A stretch of 64,000 nucleotides of DNA. Source: Meghimatium bilineatum (Eukaryota; Mollusca; Gastropoda; Stylommatophora; Philomycidae). Under the pieces are notes generated by a model that saw only the letters and a program-made list of their open reading frames with translations, was not told the DNA's origin and searched no databases. The stretch covers positions 23,245,965 through 23,309,964 of the forward strand of contig CM067309.1 of assembly GCA_034231615.1 (NCBI GenBank), written 5' to 3'. This document shows, piece by piece, positions 21,521 to 35,364 of this stretch (its first letter is position 1; every line of letters begins with the position of its first letter). A program made the position numbers and the translations under genes.

Positions 21521-22163
21521 ATAACAATAGTGCTTAAGTATAGCACAGGGTCGTTCAGTTTTACAATGGATGCACAAACTATTAGACTATTGGGTACAGT
21601 TATGAAAAAATAGTACACAAGTCCGTTTCAACCATAAGGTCTTCATCAAGAAAATACAAAACAGTGAACAAACAGTAGAAGTAAAAGCACTATCACAAAT
21701 ACAATACGATGCAGATATTTACAACAGAGACATCCAAGGAAACAATGACGTATGTACATATAAGCATTGTCGTAGATATGTGCACTAAAAACAATATTGG
21801 GAATCAGCACAAAATAAATAAACTATGTCTGAAAACAACATGAATGACAACGCAACAAAGGCCCCACCTCTAAAATCTAAATAAATGATCTGTATTAGAC
21901 CAAATGGCTTAAGGGTACCAAATTGCAATACATAATGATTTTCAACCTAGATCTATTGTCATTGGTTGGAGCAAGATTTGATTGTTGTGACCTGAATATC
22001 ACAAGCACCACATGCTTCAGATTGACACTAGACTGACAATCTAGTGTGCGTAAACTCATAGTGTTTTGTATATTGTCTGTATTTTTTCATACCTAAAAGT
22101 CTAATAGTCTGTGCATCAATTGTAAAACTGGACTACGTTGTGCTTAGCATAAGTACTATTGCA
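21521..22163. mobile_element. Foldback MITE carrying a PLE fragment in its loop
   Basis: The left arm is 21521-21610 (acaatagtgcttaagtatag ... tatgaaaaaat) and the right arm 22081-22163 (attttttcatacc ... cttagcataagtactattg). They are the same arms as the empty element at 3494-3680. Positions 21611-22080 are a Penelope 3' fragment on the minus strand. Confidence 0.75.
21611..22080 (-). mobile_element. Penelope-like element 3' fragment
   Basis: Minus-strand translation near 21980 gives CDIQVTTIKSCSNQ and then FGTLKPFGLIQ, matching the endonuclease C-terminus of PLE1 (LDIQVTAIRSCTTDD, GTIKPFGLN). At 21618-21650 lies the hammerhead-like motif, here reading cttgatgaagaccttatggt then tgaaacgg, the copy closest to a hammerhead core. 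Confidence 0.75.
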
Positions 22164-22264
22164 ATGGATGAGAAGAGGGAGAAATATGTATTTTCTCCTA
22201 AGTTTTATTTAACACTCAGAAGACCAACTCTGCAGTGCCCAATCATTTTAGAGCTATCATTTAA

Positions 22265-22850
22265 CAACTACACAGGTGAAAGAATTCACTTATCTTGGAA
22301 GCATAACATTATCAAATGGGAAAAAACACTAAAGAAATCCAACATGGATACAACACAGCATGCTAAATCTTTGGGCAGATGTCTCCTAATTTTAAAAAAA
22401 AACGTGAACATAAACACCAAAACTGCACTATATAAGATGATCATCATACTATCACTATGCTACCAATGTCAAACATGAATACTAACAACAAAAGCCAAAG
22501 GATAACTGGTTACAACAGAAATGACTTGTCTACGTAGAAATCTCAGAGTAACAATAAGAGACAGAATCCGAAAAGAAAACATCAAAAGACTAAAAAACAC
22601 AATGCCAATCCTGGATTATATCAGAAGACAACAAATTAAATGGTTTTCACATGCTTCAAGGCTACCATCAGATAGTGCCCCTCAAAATGCATTGCTATAC
22701 AGACACGATGGATACAAAGTCAGGGGTAGACCATGAAAAAGATGAATTACATAAATAAAAGAGTCAACGAAAACAAACATATATAAGAAACCCACAAAAA
22801 GGCTGTCTACCAGAGAACTCTTCTGCGCTTGACACTGCAGGGCATAAAGG
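22265..22850 (+). pseudogene. LINE family D relic
   Basis: Frames include VKEFTYLGSI near 22270, LCYQCQT near 22455, MTCLRRNLRVTIRDRIRKEN, PILDYIRRQQIKWFSHASRL and VRGRP. These are C-terminal non-LTR motifs. The 3' end agaactcttctgcgcttgac is shared with family-D copies at 28480-28740 and 56619-57164. Confidence 0.75.
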
Positions 22851-22893
22851 GGTATCTTCTTCTTCGTTCGTTCTCAAACTTCTACAGATCAGG
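22851..22893 (-). mobile_element. SINE 3' tip
   Basis: ttcttcttcgttcgttctca then aacttctacagat is the (GAA)n tail and 3' end of a family-A SINE on the minus strand, directly after the LINE end. Confidence 0.6.
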
Positions 22894-23071
22894 ACCCGGC
22901 AACACTCGGGCGATAAAGGGGTATAAAATGAAAAAGAAAATTTTACTCTGAGTGGGTCAAAACTTCTACTTATAAGAAAGTGAGTCATGAGGAACTCTAT
23001 CCTGAATTTTTATCTATGAATGATGTCATGAATTTTATTATGAATCATTTAATTATTACTTCCCGCCCGTA

Positions 23072-23345
23072 TGTTGCCGGGGCCCGAAATGGGAGCAAAG
23101 AACAGCAACACTGTTTACCTTCCACGCATGTCGTAAAAGGCGACTAAGGAGGTTATGGGATGGAGTTGGCTGTCCCATCCCATATAGGGTCAGTGACCCA
23201 AAGCCATGCTGAAGTCGGATGTGTCAGGCCAAAAGGCGCAGATATCACAGCAATGCTGTAAACCATGACACAACGCATTCCGTTCTCCGGACTACATCCT
23301 GCTAATCTGCAGGAGTTTGAGAACGAACGCAGAAGAAGAAGAAAG
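23072..23345 (+). mobile_element. SINE family A, best-preserved copy
   Basis: About 274 bp: gccggggcccgaaatgggag at the start, ttaccttccacgcatgtcgt, ggagttggctgtcccatccc, gtcggatgtgtcaggccaaa, atgacacaacgcattccgtt, ctacatcctgctaatctgca, gagtttgagaacgaacgcag and an (GAA)n tail. No clear tRNA A and B boxes or 5S promoter were recognised in its head. It can serve as the reference for the other copies. Confidence 0.9.
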
Positions 23346-25589
23346 AAGATTATTACTTCCTATAATATGTATTATATACGTAAATGTTCAGCAATGAATT
23401 CTCTATATGTTTACAATGGTTAAACATGTATCTGGTTGTTTTTTTAAAATAAATTTGGATGAAGTAGACATTTAAATAAAACATTATGTGATAAAATTAG
23501 ATAACAAATTACACCTAAAACTTTATTTAAACTCATTCTATGCACTTATAGCCTGCCAAACTGCTATATTTATCGCTATATCCATATGATACTTCCGGTA
23601 AGTTTCATTAATTTTTAATTACAAATACATTTAACAAAATAATTTACAATGGTCATGTCAAAATTTTTTCAGGCTTTTTATAATCATAAAATTGTATAAG
23701 CATGCTTCCTACTGTTACTAAATGTTTCAAAAATTGCTAAAATATAATCTTATAACACGATCCATAAATGAAAGCCTTCAGTAACTCAATACTCCACTGA
23801 TTAGCATTCATTAAACATAATATTACTGCCAATATTTATATATAAAATGAGATATAGGTGGGGGATATGAAAGAGGAAAAATACATGATAAAATTTCTAT
23901 GCCTACTTATCACTTGATGCAAATGAATAATATTCCCTTACAAATACAGCTTGACAAAACTAAACACATCATTACGCATATTATCCACAAAAATTTTATC
24001 ACATTTAAAACACAAATACATTATAATTTAAAGTGTTTATATACTATTTGAAGAATAGATGAGAAAGCCACAAGAAAAAAACAATTAGGAAACACAAATC
24101 AATAGTTGAAATTCCATTACTATAAATGGAAGTTTTAGAATCACAAACTCGTGTTCCACAAGCGATGATTGATTTAAAACAGATGGAAATGATGTGGAGT
24201 ATCGTTGAGACTGATTTCAAAATGCTGGAATCGAATATAAACGTACTACAGAGTATTAACTAATATCCCTAAATGACAAATAGGTTGTCAATTTTTCTGA
24301 AGAGGAAAAACAGAAACAACAAATAAGTTGTTGGTTGGTCCTATAAGAGTTAAAGCCACTAGTAACTGATCACACGATCATGGATTAAAAATTAGTTCAT
24401 GGTTGGTGACTCAAGTCAATGTAAGTATAACATATTGCTAGTCTTACTTATATGTATTGTGTATAGCATTTATATTTTTACAACTGGTACAAATAAAATG
24501 TTGGGACATCAATATCTCCAACAGCTGGAGTAAAACTACAGCATTAACACAATGTTTATATGTAAAATAATAACCAATGTGGTGTAAGAGGATATCCAAC
24601 AAAGTGGAGAATGCTGCAGTAATAAAACTAAATGAAAACATAACAAAGGAACAAGGCCATTTAATGTTGCCATCAAATTGGGACTTTATCAAGAAAACGA
24701 AAAAATTAACAGGAAAATAAAAAATTACACTGGAGGACACCATAGTATTTGAAAATGGTAATGTGAAAAAAGTGTTATGTGTATATTGTAGTCAGGATTA
24801 ATGCTAGCAATACATGATGAAATTTATCATCATTATGTTAGTCAGTCTAGAGCAGAGCTGTACTAGAAGATGTTTCGTCATTCCACTATATATAATCATA
24901 TATAATTAACACAAATACAGAGAAGAACCAACAATTCATTATTTTCAAGTAATATAATTTTTTTCTGTATTATTCATTGTTTTCTTATTACCAGTATATG
25001 TTTGTTCAGACGAAGATCATACATTGAAACTTCAACCGTTTTGTCCTTATTCATATTATTATTATTGTTTTTATCATCGTTTTATTAGTAGTGGTAGGTA
25101 CTTGTAACACATATTAACTTATTTACTATTAGTTACTTTTATACACAATCAGTATGAAGATTGGTTGCTGTAGTTGTCTGATTATATCACTCCTGTCTCT
25201 TCTTCTGCATTCATTCTGCATTCTTCTTCTGCATCTGTTGATCTGATTGCTGTGATTCTCTCTTGCAAGTACAACTAATTAATATTTGAAATGTTGGCTA
25301 ATTTGCATAAATTAAACAAATGTTGATGTTTTTAAAAACATAATTGCTGTTTTCAGCCATGTCCAGCACTCTTAAAAGTTACATATATAAAAAGAAAAAT
25401 GGCTAAAGAACTTAATAAAACTAGTCTCAAACATGAAAAATGACGAAATCACTAAATATAAACCCTGACACAAGAAATTTATAGCTTAAGCAAAATTTTC
25501 CAAACATGCTAATCCCAGATGTCAAAGTACTCATTATTATTATTATTATTAACCAGCTATTTACTTGCATAAAGGTCAATGGTGGAGCA
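23346..25589. other. AT-rich interval, no gene or known element recognised
   Basis: About 2.2 kb of AT-rich sequence. The 99-residue minus-strand frame at 24444-24743 is Phe/Ile-rich, as expected by chance in such DNA, and has no recognisable domain. A short (TTA)n lies near 25060. Confidence 0.6.
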
Positions 25590-26890
25590 ATGAAAGTTGT
25601 GAATAGATTCACAAATCTAGGTAGTATACTATCACATAATGATACCTAAGATGATGAAGTGTATACCAGAATCTCCAGGGCAAGCAGCACTTTCAGCAAA
25701 TTGTACACAAATTGGTGGCACAGAAATGGCAATAACCTACAGACTAAGCTGAAAGTTTACAGATTAGTCATACTTTCAGTGCTGTCATACGCTGGTTTCT
25801 TCTTCTTTCGTTCACTTGAAACATGTCTATATCTGTAATTCTGTCTCCTGAATAAAACTCACTGTCTTTTGTAGTTCATACAGTGGCCCATAGAGCTGTG
25901 GTTCCAGTGTTGTTTCCTCTGGCCAATATGTCTGCCTCAGCGTTTCATGCTCAGAACACTCCTGAAGTATATGTTTGGCACTCTGTGCTGCCTGTCCACA
26001 TGTACACATGGCCATGTGACTGCGGAGTCGGTTGTGTCCTGTTCTGAGGCGTAGAATTACAATATATTCCCAGGTTTTCTAATCATTTCATTGGACACTC
26101 CCCCCTTCGAGGCCAGCACCGTGTAGAGGTGATGGGGCTTAGTTCAGCCATCAGGGACTGGAAACTAAGACTGGTCGGGCAGTCTCACTCGAGCAGGACC
26201 ATAGTCTGGCCCAAGTAAGCAGAGTGCTGAAGATGGAGGCAACCAGCCAAAAGGCGCACAGATAATCAGGATGCCACGCACAAAACACAATGGAAACATG
26301 TTATACGCTGGTTAAACATGGACTGTGTATATATGACATGTGAGGAAGCTCAATCCCTTTTACACAACTTGTTTCTGAAAAATTATGAGCATCAGATGGC
26401 AAGACAATATACTTGATACCTCAATTTTGACACTATTCTGATGCAGATACAAATTCGTTGGGCAGGTTATGTGGTACGTATGCCAGATGATCATCTGTCA
26501 AAGATACTTCTCTATAGCGAGTTTCAGAAGACCATACATTCTCAAGGTGGCCAAAAGAAATGCTACAAGGTCTCATTAAAGACTTCATTGAAAGCCTTTG
26601 AAATAAACCAAGATATATAGGAAGGAACTTGCACAAAATAGCTACATGGCACTCTACAGTCAAAAAGTGGTAACATCTTGTGAAAAAAAGGAGTAATGCA
26701 GCAGTTCAAAATGGAGTGTAGCTAGAAAGTCATGGGTAGATCAAATACCACCAAACAGTATTCTCATGCTCAAACTGTCAAATGACATTTGCTGCCAGAA
26801 TAGGACTACAAGCCATCAAAGAACTCATAGTCAAGGACATAATTTTGAATTTCAAAAGTGGATGCAACAAGTGGTGATTATCATGTGATG
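25590..26890 (+). pseudogene. LINE family B copy 1 (interrupted)
   Basis: It encodes VNGGAMKVVNRFTNLGS, DDEVYTRISRASSTFSKLYT, then after an insertion MQIQIRWAGYVVRMPDDHL, ILLYSEFQ and QKKCYKVSLKTSLKAFEINQ. These are the RT C-terminal motifs of a common animal non-LTR family whose protein ends in a C2H2 finger. The catalytic RT core is not present in this copy. Frameshifts and stops are abundant. The 3' end ttcaaaagtggatgcaacaa recurs in the other B copies. Confidence 0.8.
25798..26302 (-). mobile_element. Chimeric insertion in LINE B copy 1 (RNase H LINE 3' end plus repeat H)
   Basis: It is flanked by the 11-bp duplication ATACGCTGGTT (25787-25797 and 26303-26313). Positions 25800-26060 are the 3' end of the same RNase H-clade LINE as 39417-40536 (MAMCTCGQAAQSAKHILQEC frame, minus strand) with a GAA-type tail. 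Positions 26061-26302 match repeat H at 55915-56165 instead. The 5' part is thus foreign to the LINE. Confidence 0.8.
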
Positions 26891-27059
26891 GATGAACAAC
26901 AACCAGCTATTTACCAAACATTGAAGCTATTGTTAAGAAATGTTTCTGTCAAGTTTCACATTTAGTTGAAAGTTTATTCATTATTGTATTGTTGTAACTT
27001 GTGTTTCATCAAAAAATCAATAGGTCTATGTATAAAAGTTTATTTTCATTATGAGGAGT

Positions 27060-27350
27060 GTGACACCTTGTTATGGAGCTTACTTACTATCACCTAAGTT
27101 ACAATGTGCCAAGTTCGAAACCACGTCAAGACAAACAAAAGTCTGATTTCTCGTCTGACACAACCATTCCTCCAATCAACCAAGCTGTAAATGGGTACCG
27201 CACCTGATGCATGAGTTTGGAAACATAACAGGAAGAATGAGAACTGTTCACCCCACATAATAGTTGCTGCAGCTTAGTACATGAAGAAATAATTATCTTC
27301 ACCTATGGCGGTAGGCAGGTTGCTGCCATGGTACCTGCCCACTTTTTATT
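27060..27350 (+). mobile_element. SINE family C copy
   Basis: It has gcttacttactatcacctaa and aagttcgaaaccac (a B-box-like sequence), then ccccacataatagttgctgc, gcttagtacatgaag and caggttgctgccatgg. A tRNA-derived origin is plausible, but the A box is degenerate. Confidence 0.65.
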
Positions 27351-28470
27351 TCCATTATAATTATTTAGCCATAACAATTTATTTTACTACTGTCAGAAGT
27401 ACAATGAATCAGATCATATGGTTACTTCACAATGAGATCATTTCACAAGCTGCAATGTCACACTGAGTGTAAGAATTTTCCAGCAGATCGCCAAAGTGTA
27501 AGAGTACTGCTCTATTATAGTATTATCTATAGACATAGGCTCGCCCCTGTTATTAATTTAAATTAGGCAAATAAAATAATTAAATTATAAATTTTTAAAT
27601 AAAAAGAATTTAGGCTTAAACTTCGGAACTGATACATTGCGCCCGTAACGATTGCATTTCCAGTTAATATTGTTGGAGATTGGTGACTACGTTTTTATTT
27701 TATATTAAATTTATTATAATTATGTATGTATGATTATGTACTATGTAAACCTACTAATTAGACCTAATCAATTATAATTATGATTCTCTTACGTTTACCT
27801 GGCCCTATCGAAAAAAAATACATTTTGTACAATAGTGCCTAAATTAACTAAATAGATTTAATGGAAAATTCAATCGTAAATATTACCGAAATTGTTGTTG
27901 TTTTATTTATGTGATCAAACCATGACGTGCACCTTCGTTTTATCCAATCTTGCTTTCATTCAGCAGACGAGACAATTCGCACTAGTCATTGCTGTGCTCA
28001 CAACGTGAAGTGACCGAAGAAACAATTTTTAACTAATAATTACTACGCAGCTGTGACAATGCCAGACTGTTAACACATAATTTGACATGTCACACATGGA
28101 TGACACAATTGAAAATTATGATACTGTCATGAAAAATAATCTTGCTAATCTTACTCACACGTATCGACAAGTACGCAACCAAAAAAATATGATTTCTGTT
28201 GGACTAACTTTCATTGACAATTTTCCTAAAGATTAGGAAATGGCACATAATTACTTTACTGCGCATGCGTAACATATTTTATCGTGGCGTACCACCTGTA
28301 TATTGACAGGAAGTTATTTTCTATTATAGATCACCCTATCTGCAATTTGCGCTTCCCTTCAAGGTATTGATATTCTTGCTCGGTCATGATATCATTAACG
28401 TAACCGGAGGTCGTGGGAGACAGGATTACCAGAACAGCAAACTCCACTATTTTTTTTTATCTATGTATAT
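27351..28470. other. Interval with no recognised feature
   Basis: Mostly AT-rich; no exon, repeat match or RNA gene recognised. The interval 27900-28100 is less AT-rich, but nothing in it could be assigned. Confidence 0.5.
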
Positions 28471-28479
28471 ACTAAACCC

Positions 28480-28740
28480 TTTTTTGCCTTTCAGCGTCAG
28501 GGGTAGAAGAGTTTTCTTGAGACCCCGTGTGTGCTGGGTAGCCTATATTGTGGAATTTGTCGCCTCTTTTTATTTCGGTGGTCCATCGTTTTCGTGGTCG
28601 GTCTCTAGGTCTGCCTTCACTGTATCTATGTAGCATAGTTTGCTGTAGTATGCTGTCTGATGATAGTCTGCTGATGTGTGAAACTATTTGATCTGCTGTC
28701 TCTTAATATATTCCAAGACTGGGGTCACCAATGTGTTTTC
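28480..28740 (-). pseudogene. LINE family D 3' relic
   Basis: Minus-strand reading gives VTPVLEYIKRQQIK and the 3' end aaaactcttctacccctgac, the same as in the copies at 22265 and 56619. The plus-strand open frames here are shadows. Confidence 0.65.
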
Positions 28741-28967
28741 ACTGGCGGTTCCACTATATTTTTTTTATGGTTGTAAAAGCTGTCATCAACGTTCAAAAGG
28801 TTGGATCTCATCGGAAGGTGGGGGGGGGGGTTACCTTTAAAAATGGAATTCATGCGTTTTCATGTGTATGTGTCAAATCGTCTCTTTTGTTGAAAATGTA
28901 GGTGACCTTTTTGTGAAAAATCGCTGTGGGTTGGCTTATTGTCCGCGTTTTGGCCAGGTTACAAGTA

Positions 28968-29143
28968 CTTCTTCTTCTTCAGCGTTCATTCAAACTCCCA
29001 CTGGATATCTCTTGTATCAGAACCATGGTCCTATTAGGTTTTCAGCAGGATGTAGTTCAGAGAATGGAAATGCGTTGTGTCGCCGTTTTATTTGCGCCAA
29101 TGGCCCGACACATCCGTCTTCGGCAGAACTTTGATCTAAACAT
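28968..29143 (-). mobile_element. SINE family B copy
   Basis: It starts ttcttcttcttcagcgttca and includes ccatggtcctattaggtttt, gagaatggaaatgcgttgtg and gcccgacacatccgtcttcg. It is nearly complete with the (GAA)n tail at the left. Confidence 0.85.
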
Positions 29144-30569
29144 GTAGAATCTCATTTAAATGAACAACTCTCATTCATTTTGAGTGATTTTATGAAACTG
29201 TTCCCCGTCTTACTATTTATTTTAAAAAACGGTTTTGAAAGAATTATGCGCGACATTCTTCCCTAATTGTTGACATGGTTAACACATGTGTGATACATAT
29301 ATAAAGGCATACCATGTAAGTGTTGCTATATGAGAACCAGGTAGCTGCCAGGGGGCACATCTTGACTTATAAGAACTAGTCTGTTTCGTGTCAGATCCCC
29401 TGCGGTGGGGGACAACGTCCAGCCAGTGGTGAATTTGCTTACTCACCATGTACAGGTTGTGGTCAAGGCTGGTCGTTCCCATATGGCACGTTAAGGGCGT
29501 CGTTCCAGTGACGAGGTTTTCGGTCATACGGAATGTGAAAAGCATAAACGTGCTTAGCGGGGAGATGGCAATCCCTGCGTACGACTGGTTTCTGATTGGT
29601 GGCTTACCATTGTTGTGCCACTTCGGAAGGGTAAATTAAGAGCTGCGTATATTTAGCCCGACTGTTTTGTCATGAAATAACTCTATAATTACTTAAACTT
29701 TGTGATTGTATAATTACACGGTTACCCCGCTTACACTTAAACTTAATAAATTTCTTTCATTTTCCGATACTGTTATTGATTGGAAAGAATACTGTATTTT
29801 GATAAATAGTAATGTATTGCAATTTCGTTAACACAAGAAAATGAATTTATAATTCCCGAGGGAAAAATTGGAATTGCAGTCTGTAATTTTTACTTTCAAC
29901 AGAAAACAATGCAAATTTGCAATATAACGACATATCCATCTATGTTAGATGAGTTTAAAATATAACATGTAAACTAAAAATATTCTAACTTGATTAACAT
30001 GTTGCTCGGTGATAAATAAAATAACGGAAATATACATTTCGTTATATGGAATGTATTTATTTACAGATATGTATATATGTCACGGTCTGACCGGGTGTTT
30101 CTTGGTTCTATAGCTCTGCCTGATATCTCGCCAAGTTTCTATCACAGTTTACTAAGAGGCCTATAACGAATGTGTCAAGTATTCGAATCAACGCACTTGG
30201 TATTGCTTCTTGGAAGCGAGAGAAAGTGTGCTCACGTGAGTGTTCCACGCTTGTTAACATTAAGCGCAGTCGAGTGTGAAAACTTATATCTATTTATACA
30301 TAGATCTGTAGACGTATTAATTAATTCACAATATTCTGGGATTGTCATGATTCTTTTGTCAGGGGATCATACAATAAATAAATTATATTTCCAACACAGC
30401 TAGCATTTGTTTTTTGATACAATTAAAAAGGAAGTCTCTGAGAATTTATTTCAAAAGAACAACCTGATAGTAAAGGTTGTCAAATAAACTTAGTTTCCAA
30501 TAGAAACTTCCCTTGTATTACCGGGCCTAGGAGGCAAACATAGGATAGAATTTGCCCTTATGGTGCCGG
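29144..30569. other. Interval with no recognised feature
   Basis: No repeat match or protein similarity was recognised. Positions 29290-29640 and 30080-30320 have higher GC than the surroundings, but no gene, promoter motif or RNA could be supported. Confidence 0.45.
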
Positions 30570-30830
30570 GCCTGTGAGGGAGCAAAGGATAGTTACACTG
30601 TTACATGTCAAATATTTCTTAAGCAAAAACTATGAAGATTTTGAGGTGGAGTTGGTTGTCCCTAAGGGCCTGTAGATAAGGGAGTACTGGGGGTTTTAAA
30701 CTCCTCTCCCCTTTACAAACCAGGACATGACTTTTAGTGCTAGGAACTTTGGCCAAAAGCGGATAAATTTCCCCTCCGCCTTTTACCGATTTTCAAAGAA
30801 ATGTTTTCAAATGTTGTCACGTGATTTGTG
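30570..30830 (+). repeat. SINE-A relic followed by repeat G
   Basis: Positions 30570-30660 (gtgccgggcctgtgagggag, ttgaggtggagttggttgtc) are a family-A 5' half. Positions 30660-30830 (ttttagtgctaggaactttg, ttttaccgattttcaaagaa) match 54946-55130 (tttttgtactaggaacgta, gcgatttttcacagaaa). The second part is a separate dispersed repeat. Confidence 0.6.
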
Positions 30831-31384
30831 CACTGATTCTTGTATTATACCGTTTTACGTTTACAATCAAGGGGAGATAATAAGAATAATTGTCAACAAA
30901 TTTGTTTTAATTAATTATTTTGTCCAAACAAAGTTAAGTTATCTACTTCTGCTGTACTTTGACTTTAAACTTGAATATAACAATTAGATTGTTCTTTTTG
31001 AATTGTATGTATCTGTATAAAATGTTAAAAATTATTACGAAACTCTCCCACTTAGGTTCGCCATGTTTCCTATATACAAAAATGGAAAATTGGGATGATA
31101 TCCCCTTGTGGTGAAATACGCCACATTCAACTACGGTGGTAAGTATTATATCAGAAGTTTTATCCATAAAATTCATGGGGGTACTGGTTCAGATAATCGT
31201 GTCACCATGACTCCAATATTATCATTGGGATGACAAAAATGTGTTGTATTATATACCCTGGCGGTTATAGTTTGGTGCCACAATCTCAAATACACAGTCT
31301 TGAATTCGTGGTGGCTGGATTACCAGAGCACAAACTCTATTACAATTTGATGCTTAAAAACTCTGATATAACCAAATTGGCGCT

Positions 31385-31660
31385 CCTGTGCTGCCGGGGC
31401 CAGGAAAGGGAGTAAATGATGGAGACATTGTTACCTGCCAATTATGTTGTAAGAGACGACGACGCAGGTCTTGGGCTCGCGTTGGTTGTTTCATCCCAAA
31501 AAAGGCGAAAGTGACGCAGTAGCTATGCTGAAATAGAATTATCAGGTCGAAAAGCGCAGATATCGCGGCTAATGCGTAAGCTATGACACAATGCACTTCG
31601 TTCTCCGAACTACATAATTATGATCTTCAGGAATTTTAGAACGAATGCAGAAGAAGAAGA
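31385..31660 (+). mobile_element. SINE family A copy
   Basis: It spans gctgccggggccaggaaagg to gaacgaatgcagaagaagaa, full length with tail, about 10-20 percent divergent by eye from the copy at 23072. Confidence 0.85.
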
Positions 31661-31922
31661 GCGAAAATGGATCATTCCGCGGTTGAAAAAAGCGCACTTC
31701 ATCATAAGGTTACTTTAAAAAAAAATATAATAATAAAATAATTTGTGGTACAAACAAAGGTTAAGTAATAGCGAAACATGAGGATGACAAAACAGAGATT
31801 TATTACATAAACATATTGTGATCAAAATGATTCCCTGGTGACACGTATAAAAATTAAAATTACATACGGGACTGGTTGACCATCATGTATATAATGAATA
31901 TATATACTGCGCAGTTGCTTCT

Positions 31923-33720
<1,798 letters not shown>

Positions 33721-33904
33721 AATGATATGCACAATTTCATCACACCGTTAAAAGCCTGTTGGAATTCAGTTTAGCTACAGTAAGTATTACATTTGATCGA
33801 TCTCTCTGAGTCATACATTAATATAAAGTTGATGTTGCACTTTAAAATTATCATTTTAATTTGTTTAGGCTTTGTTTGGATGTTAGTATTTTCTTTATTT
33901 TTTA

Positions 33905-34155
33905 AATTTTATAAAACTAGCATGGTTCGGTCATGTATGCAGGCTTGATTCCTTGTCACAAACAATACTGCAAGGAACTGTTGAGGGTAGAAGAAGCAGA
34001 TGATGGCAAATAAAGGCATGGACAGACAACATCAAGGAATGGACAGGGCAAGGTATTTCCACACTCATCCGCATCGCTGAGGATAGAATTAGCTGGAGGA
34101 CTCTGTGTGCTGAAGCATCCAATTTGGTACCCCTACGACCCTGAAGGGTTACGGG
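33905..34155 (+). pseudogene. LINE family K 3' relic
   Basis: It contains acaatactgcaaggaactgt, caacatcaaggaatggacag and the family end gtgtgctgaagcatccaatt, then a TTGA tail (ttgattgattgatttt). Confidence 0.7.
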
Positions 34156-34326
34156 TTTATTGATTGATTGATTTTCTTTATATCATTGAAAGTATTTTAA
34201 CGATTCCTATTATTCTTTAACTTTGTGTTGCATCTACCATCATTTGTGATTATCCGTTTACTGACCTAAGTACTATATCTTTATTATTATTATTATTATT
34301 CAGATACAAATTTAGCACCTTAGTGC

Positions 34327-34545
34327 CTAACTAGGGAGTACACCAAGGGAGTAAACCTCTACAGATAATCCTGAGGGAAGATTATAAGGCAGTGGATAGT
34401 GTATTAAACTATCTTCTAGCATCTCCCGCAGTTCTGCTTGTTTCCAAGTGTTGGCATTGCCTTTTTTCTTGGAGCGTATCAACAGAGCCGAAAGGCGCTT
34501 CTTAAAATGGGCAAGACACTTTCTACATAAAACCTGCCCCGGCAA
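34327..34545 (-). other. Unassigned 72-codon open frame
   Basis: The minus-strand frame starts MPGQVLCRKCLAHFKKRLSA and is rich in Lys and Leu, with a CxxC. No family is recognised. It lies between a LINE relic and a PLE tail, so it is more likely repeat-derived than a gene. Confidence 0.2.
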
Positions 34546-34559
34546 TCAATTATGTGAGA

Positions 34560-34960
34560 TATAGGGACTATGTGTCTGGGCTTCAAATTAAAAAAAAATT
34601 AATGGGTGTATAAAAAAGCATTGTTGACACCTTTTTTTTGTACACGCCTCTTCCCTTTATCAACAACTGCCAAGCGATTTCCGAGCCTCCCATCTTCCCC
34701 AATTGTTGACGCAATTTCTGGACATATCCTAATGAGAAGAATGGTTTTTGCTAGGTCATGTGAACGTTAGTTGTTTCGCACCTTCTCGTGTATTTTTAAA
34801 CGTATATTTGTAGGTAATCTTGATGTGTATGTAACCTTTTGGTCGAAACGTCGATTTGCGTGTGTTATTATGTGTGTTTGCAGTGATTAAAACGTCATTA
34901 CCCTGTTTAAAGCTTTACCTACTGAGAAAGAGACTTCTTCTCAAGGCATTACACCTACTG
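34560..34960 (+). mobile_element. Penelope-like 3' tail fragment
   Basis: It carries the PLE 3' motif at 34814-34852 (cttgatgtgtatgtaacctt then ttggtcgaaacgtcgatt) followed by gtgttattatgtgtgtttgc, as after PLE2. Upstream boundaries are unclear. Confidence 0.6.
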
Positions 34961-35364
34961 CCGAGTCTTATGTGTATGAAAGAAAGTTTTGGTAAAATCC
35001 CCCATGACCGGGCTCCAGTCAATACATGTGAGGAGAAAATAAATACGACATGAAAGGCTGATGTTTTTAATTTTTTCCGTGCAATTCTTTGGTTGACCTT
35101 GGCTTTTTTTGGCATGCCACTCTAATTATATAAATATTGATCAACGAAAATCACGATAATAATAAAAAACGTAACGAATGAAGGCTTGTTTACTTTCAGT
35201 GCAGAAGTCTTTATTTCCGACGGTCTCAAATACACTCCACTGCACATAGAAAGCAAGAACTATTTATAGTTGCTGATAATTCCTGGCTTCGTGGGGAAAA
35301 AAAACTATTACATCACACAATTTCAGACTGTACTTTCTATAGCCACTCAGATAAATTCTGACCG

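Noticed and set aside
24444-24743. Membrane protein of 99 residues
   Set aside because: Hydrophobicity follows from T-rich DNA; no start context, no splice structure, no recognisable family.
28367-28633. 88-codon plus-strand frame
   Set aside because: Its second half is the reverse strand of LINE D; the first half has no similarity.
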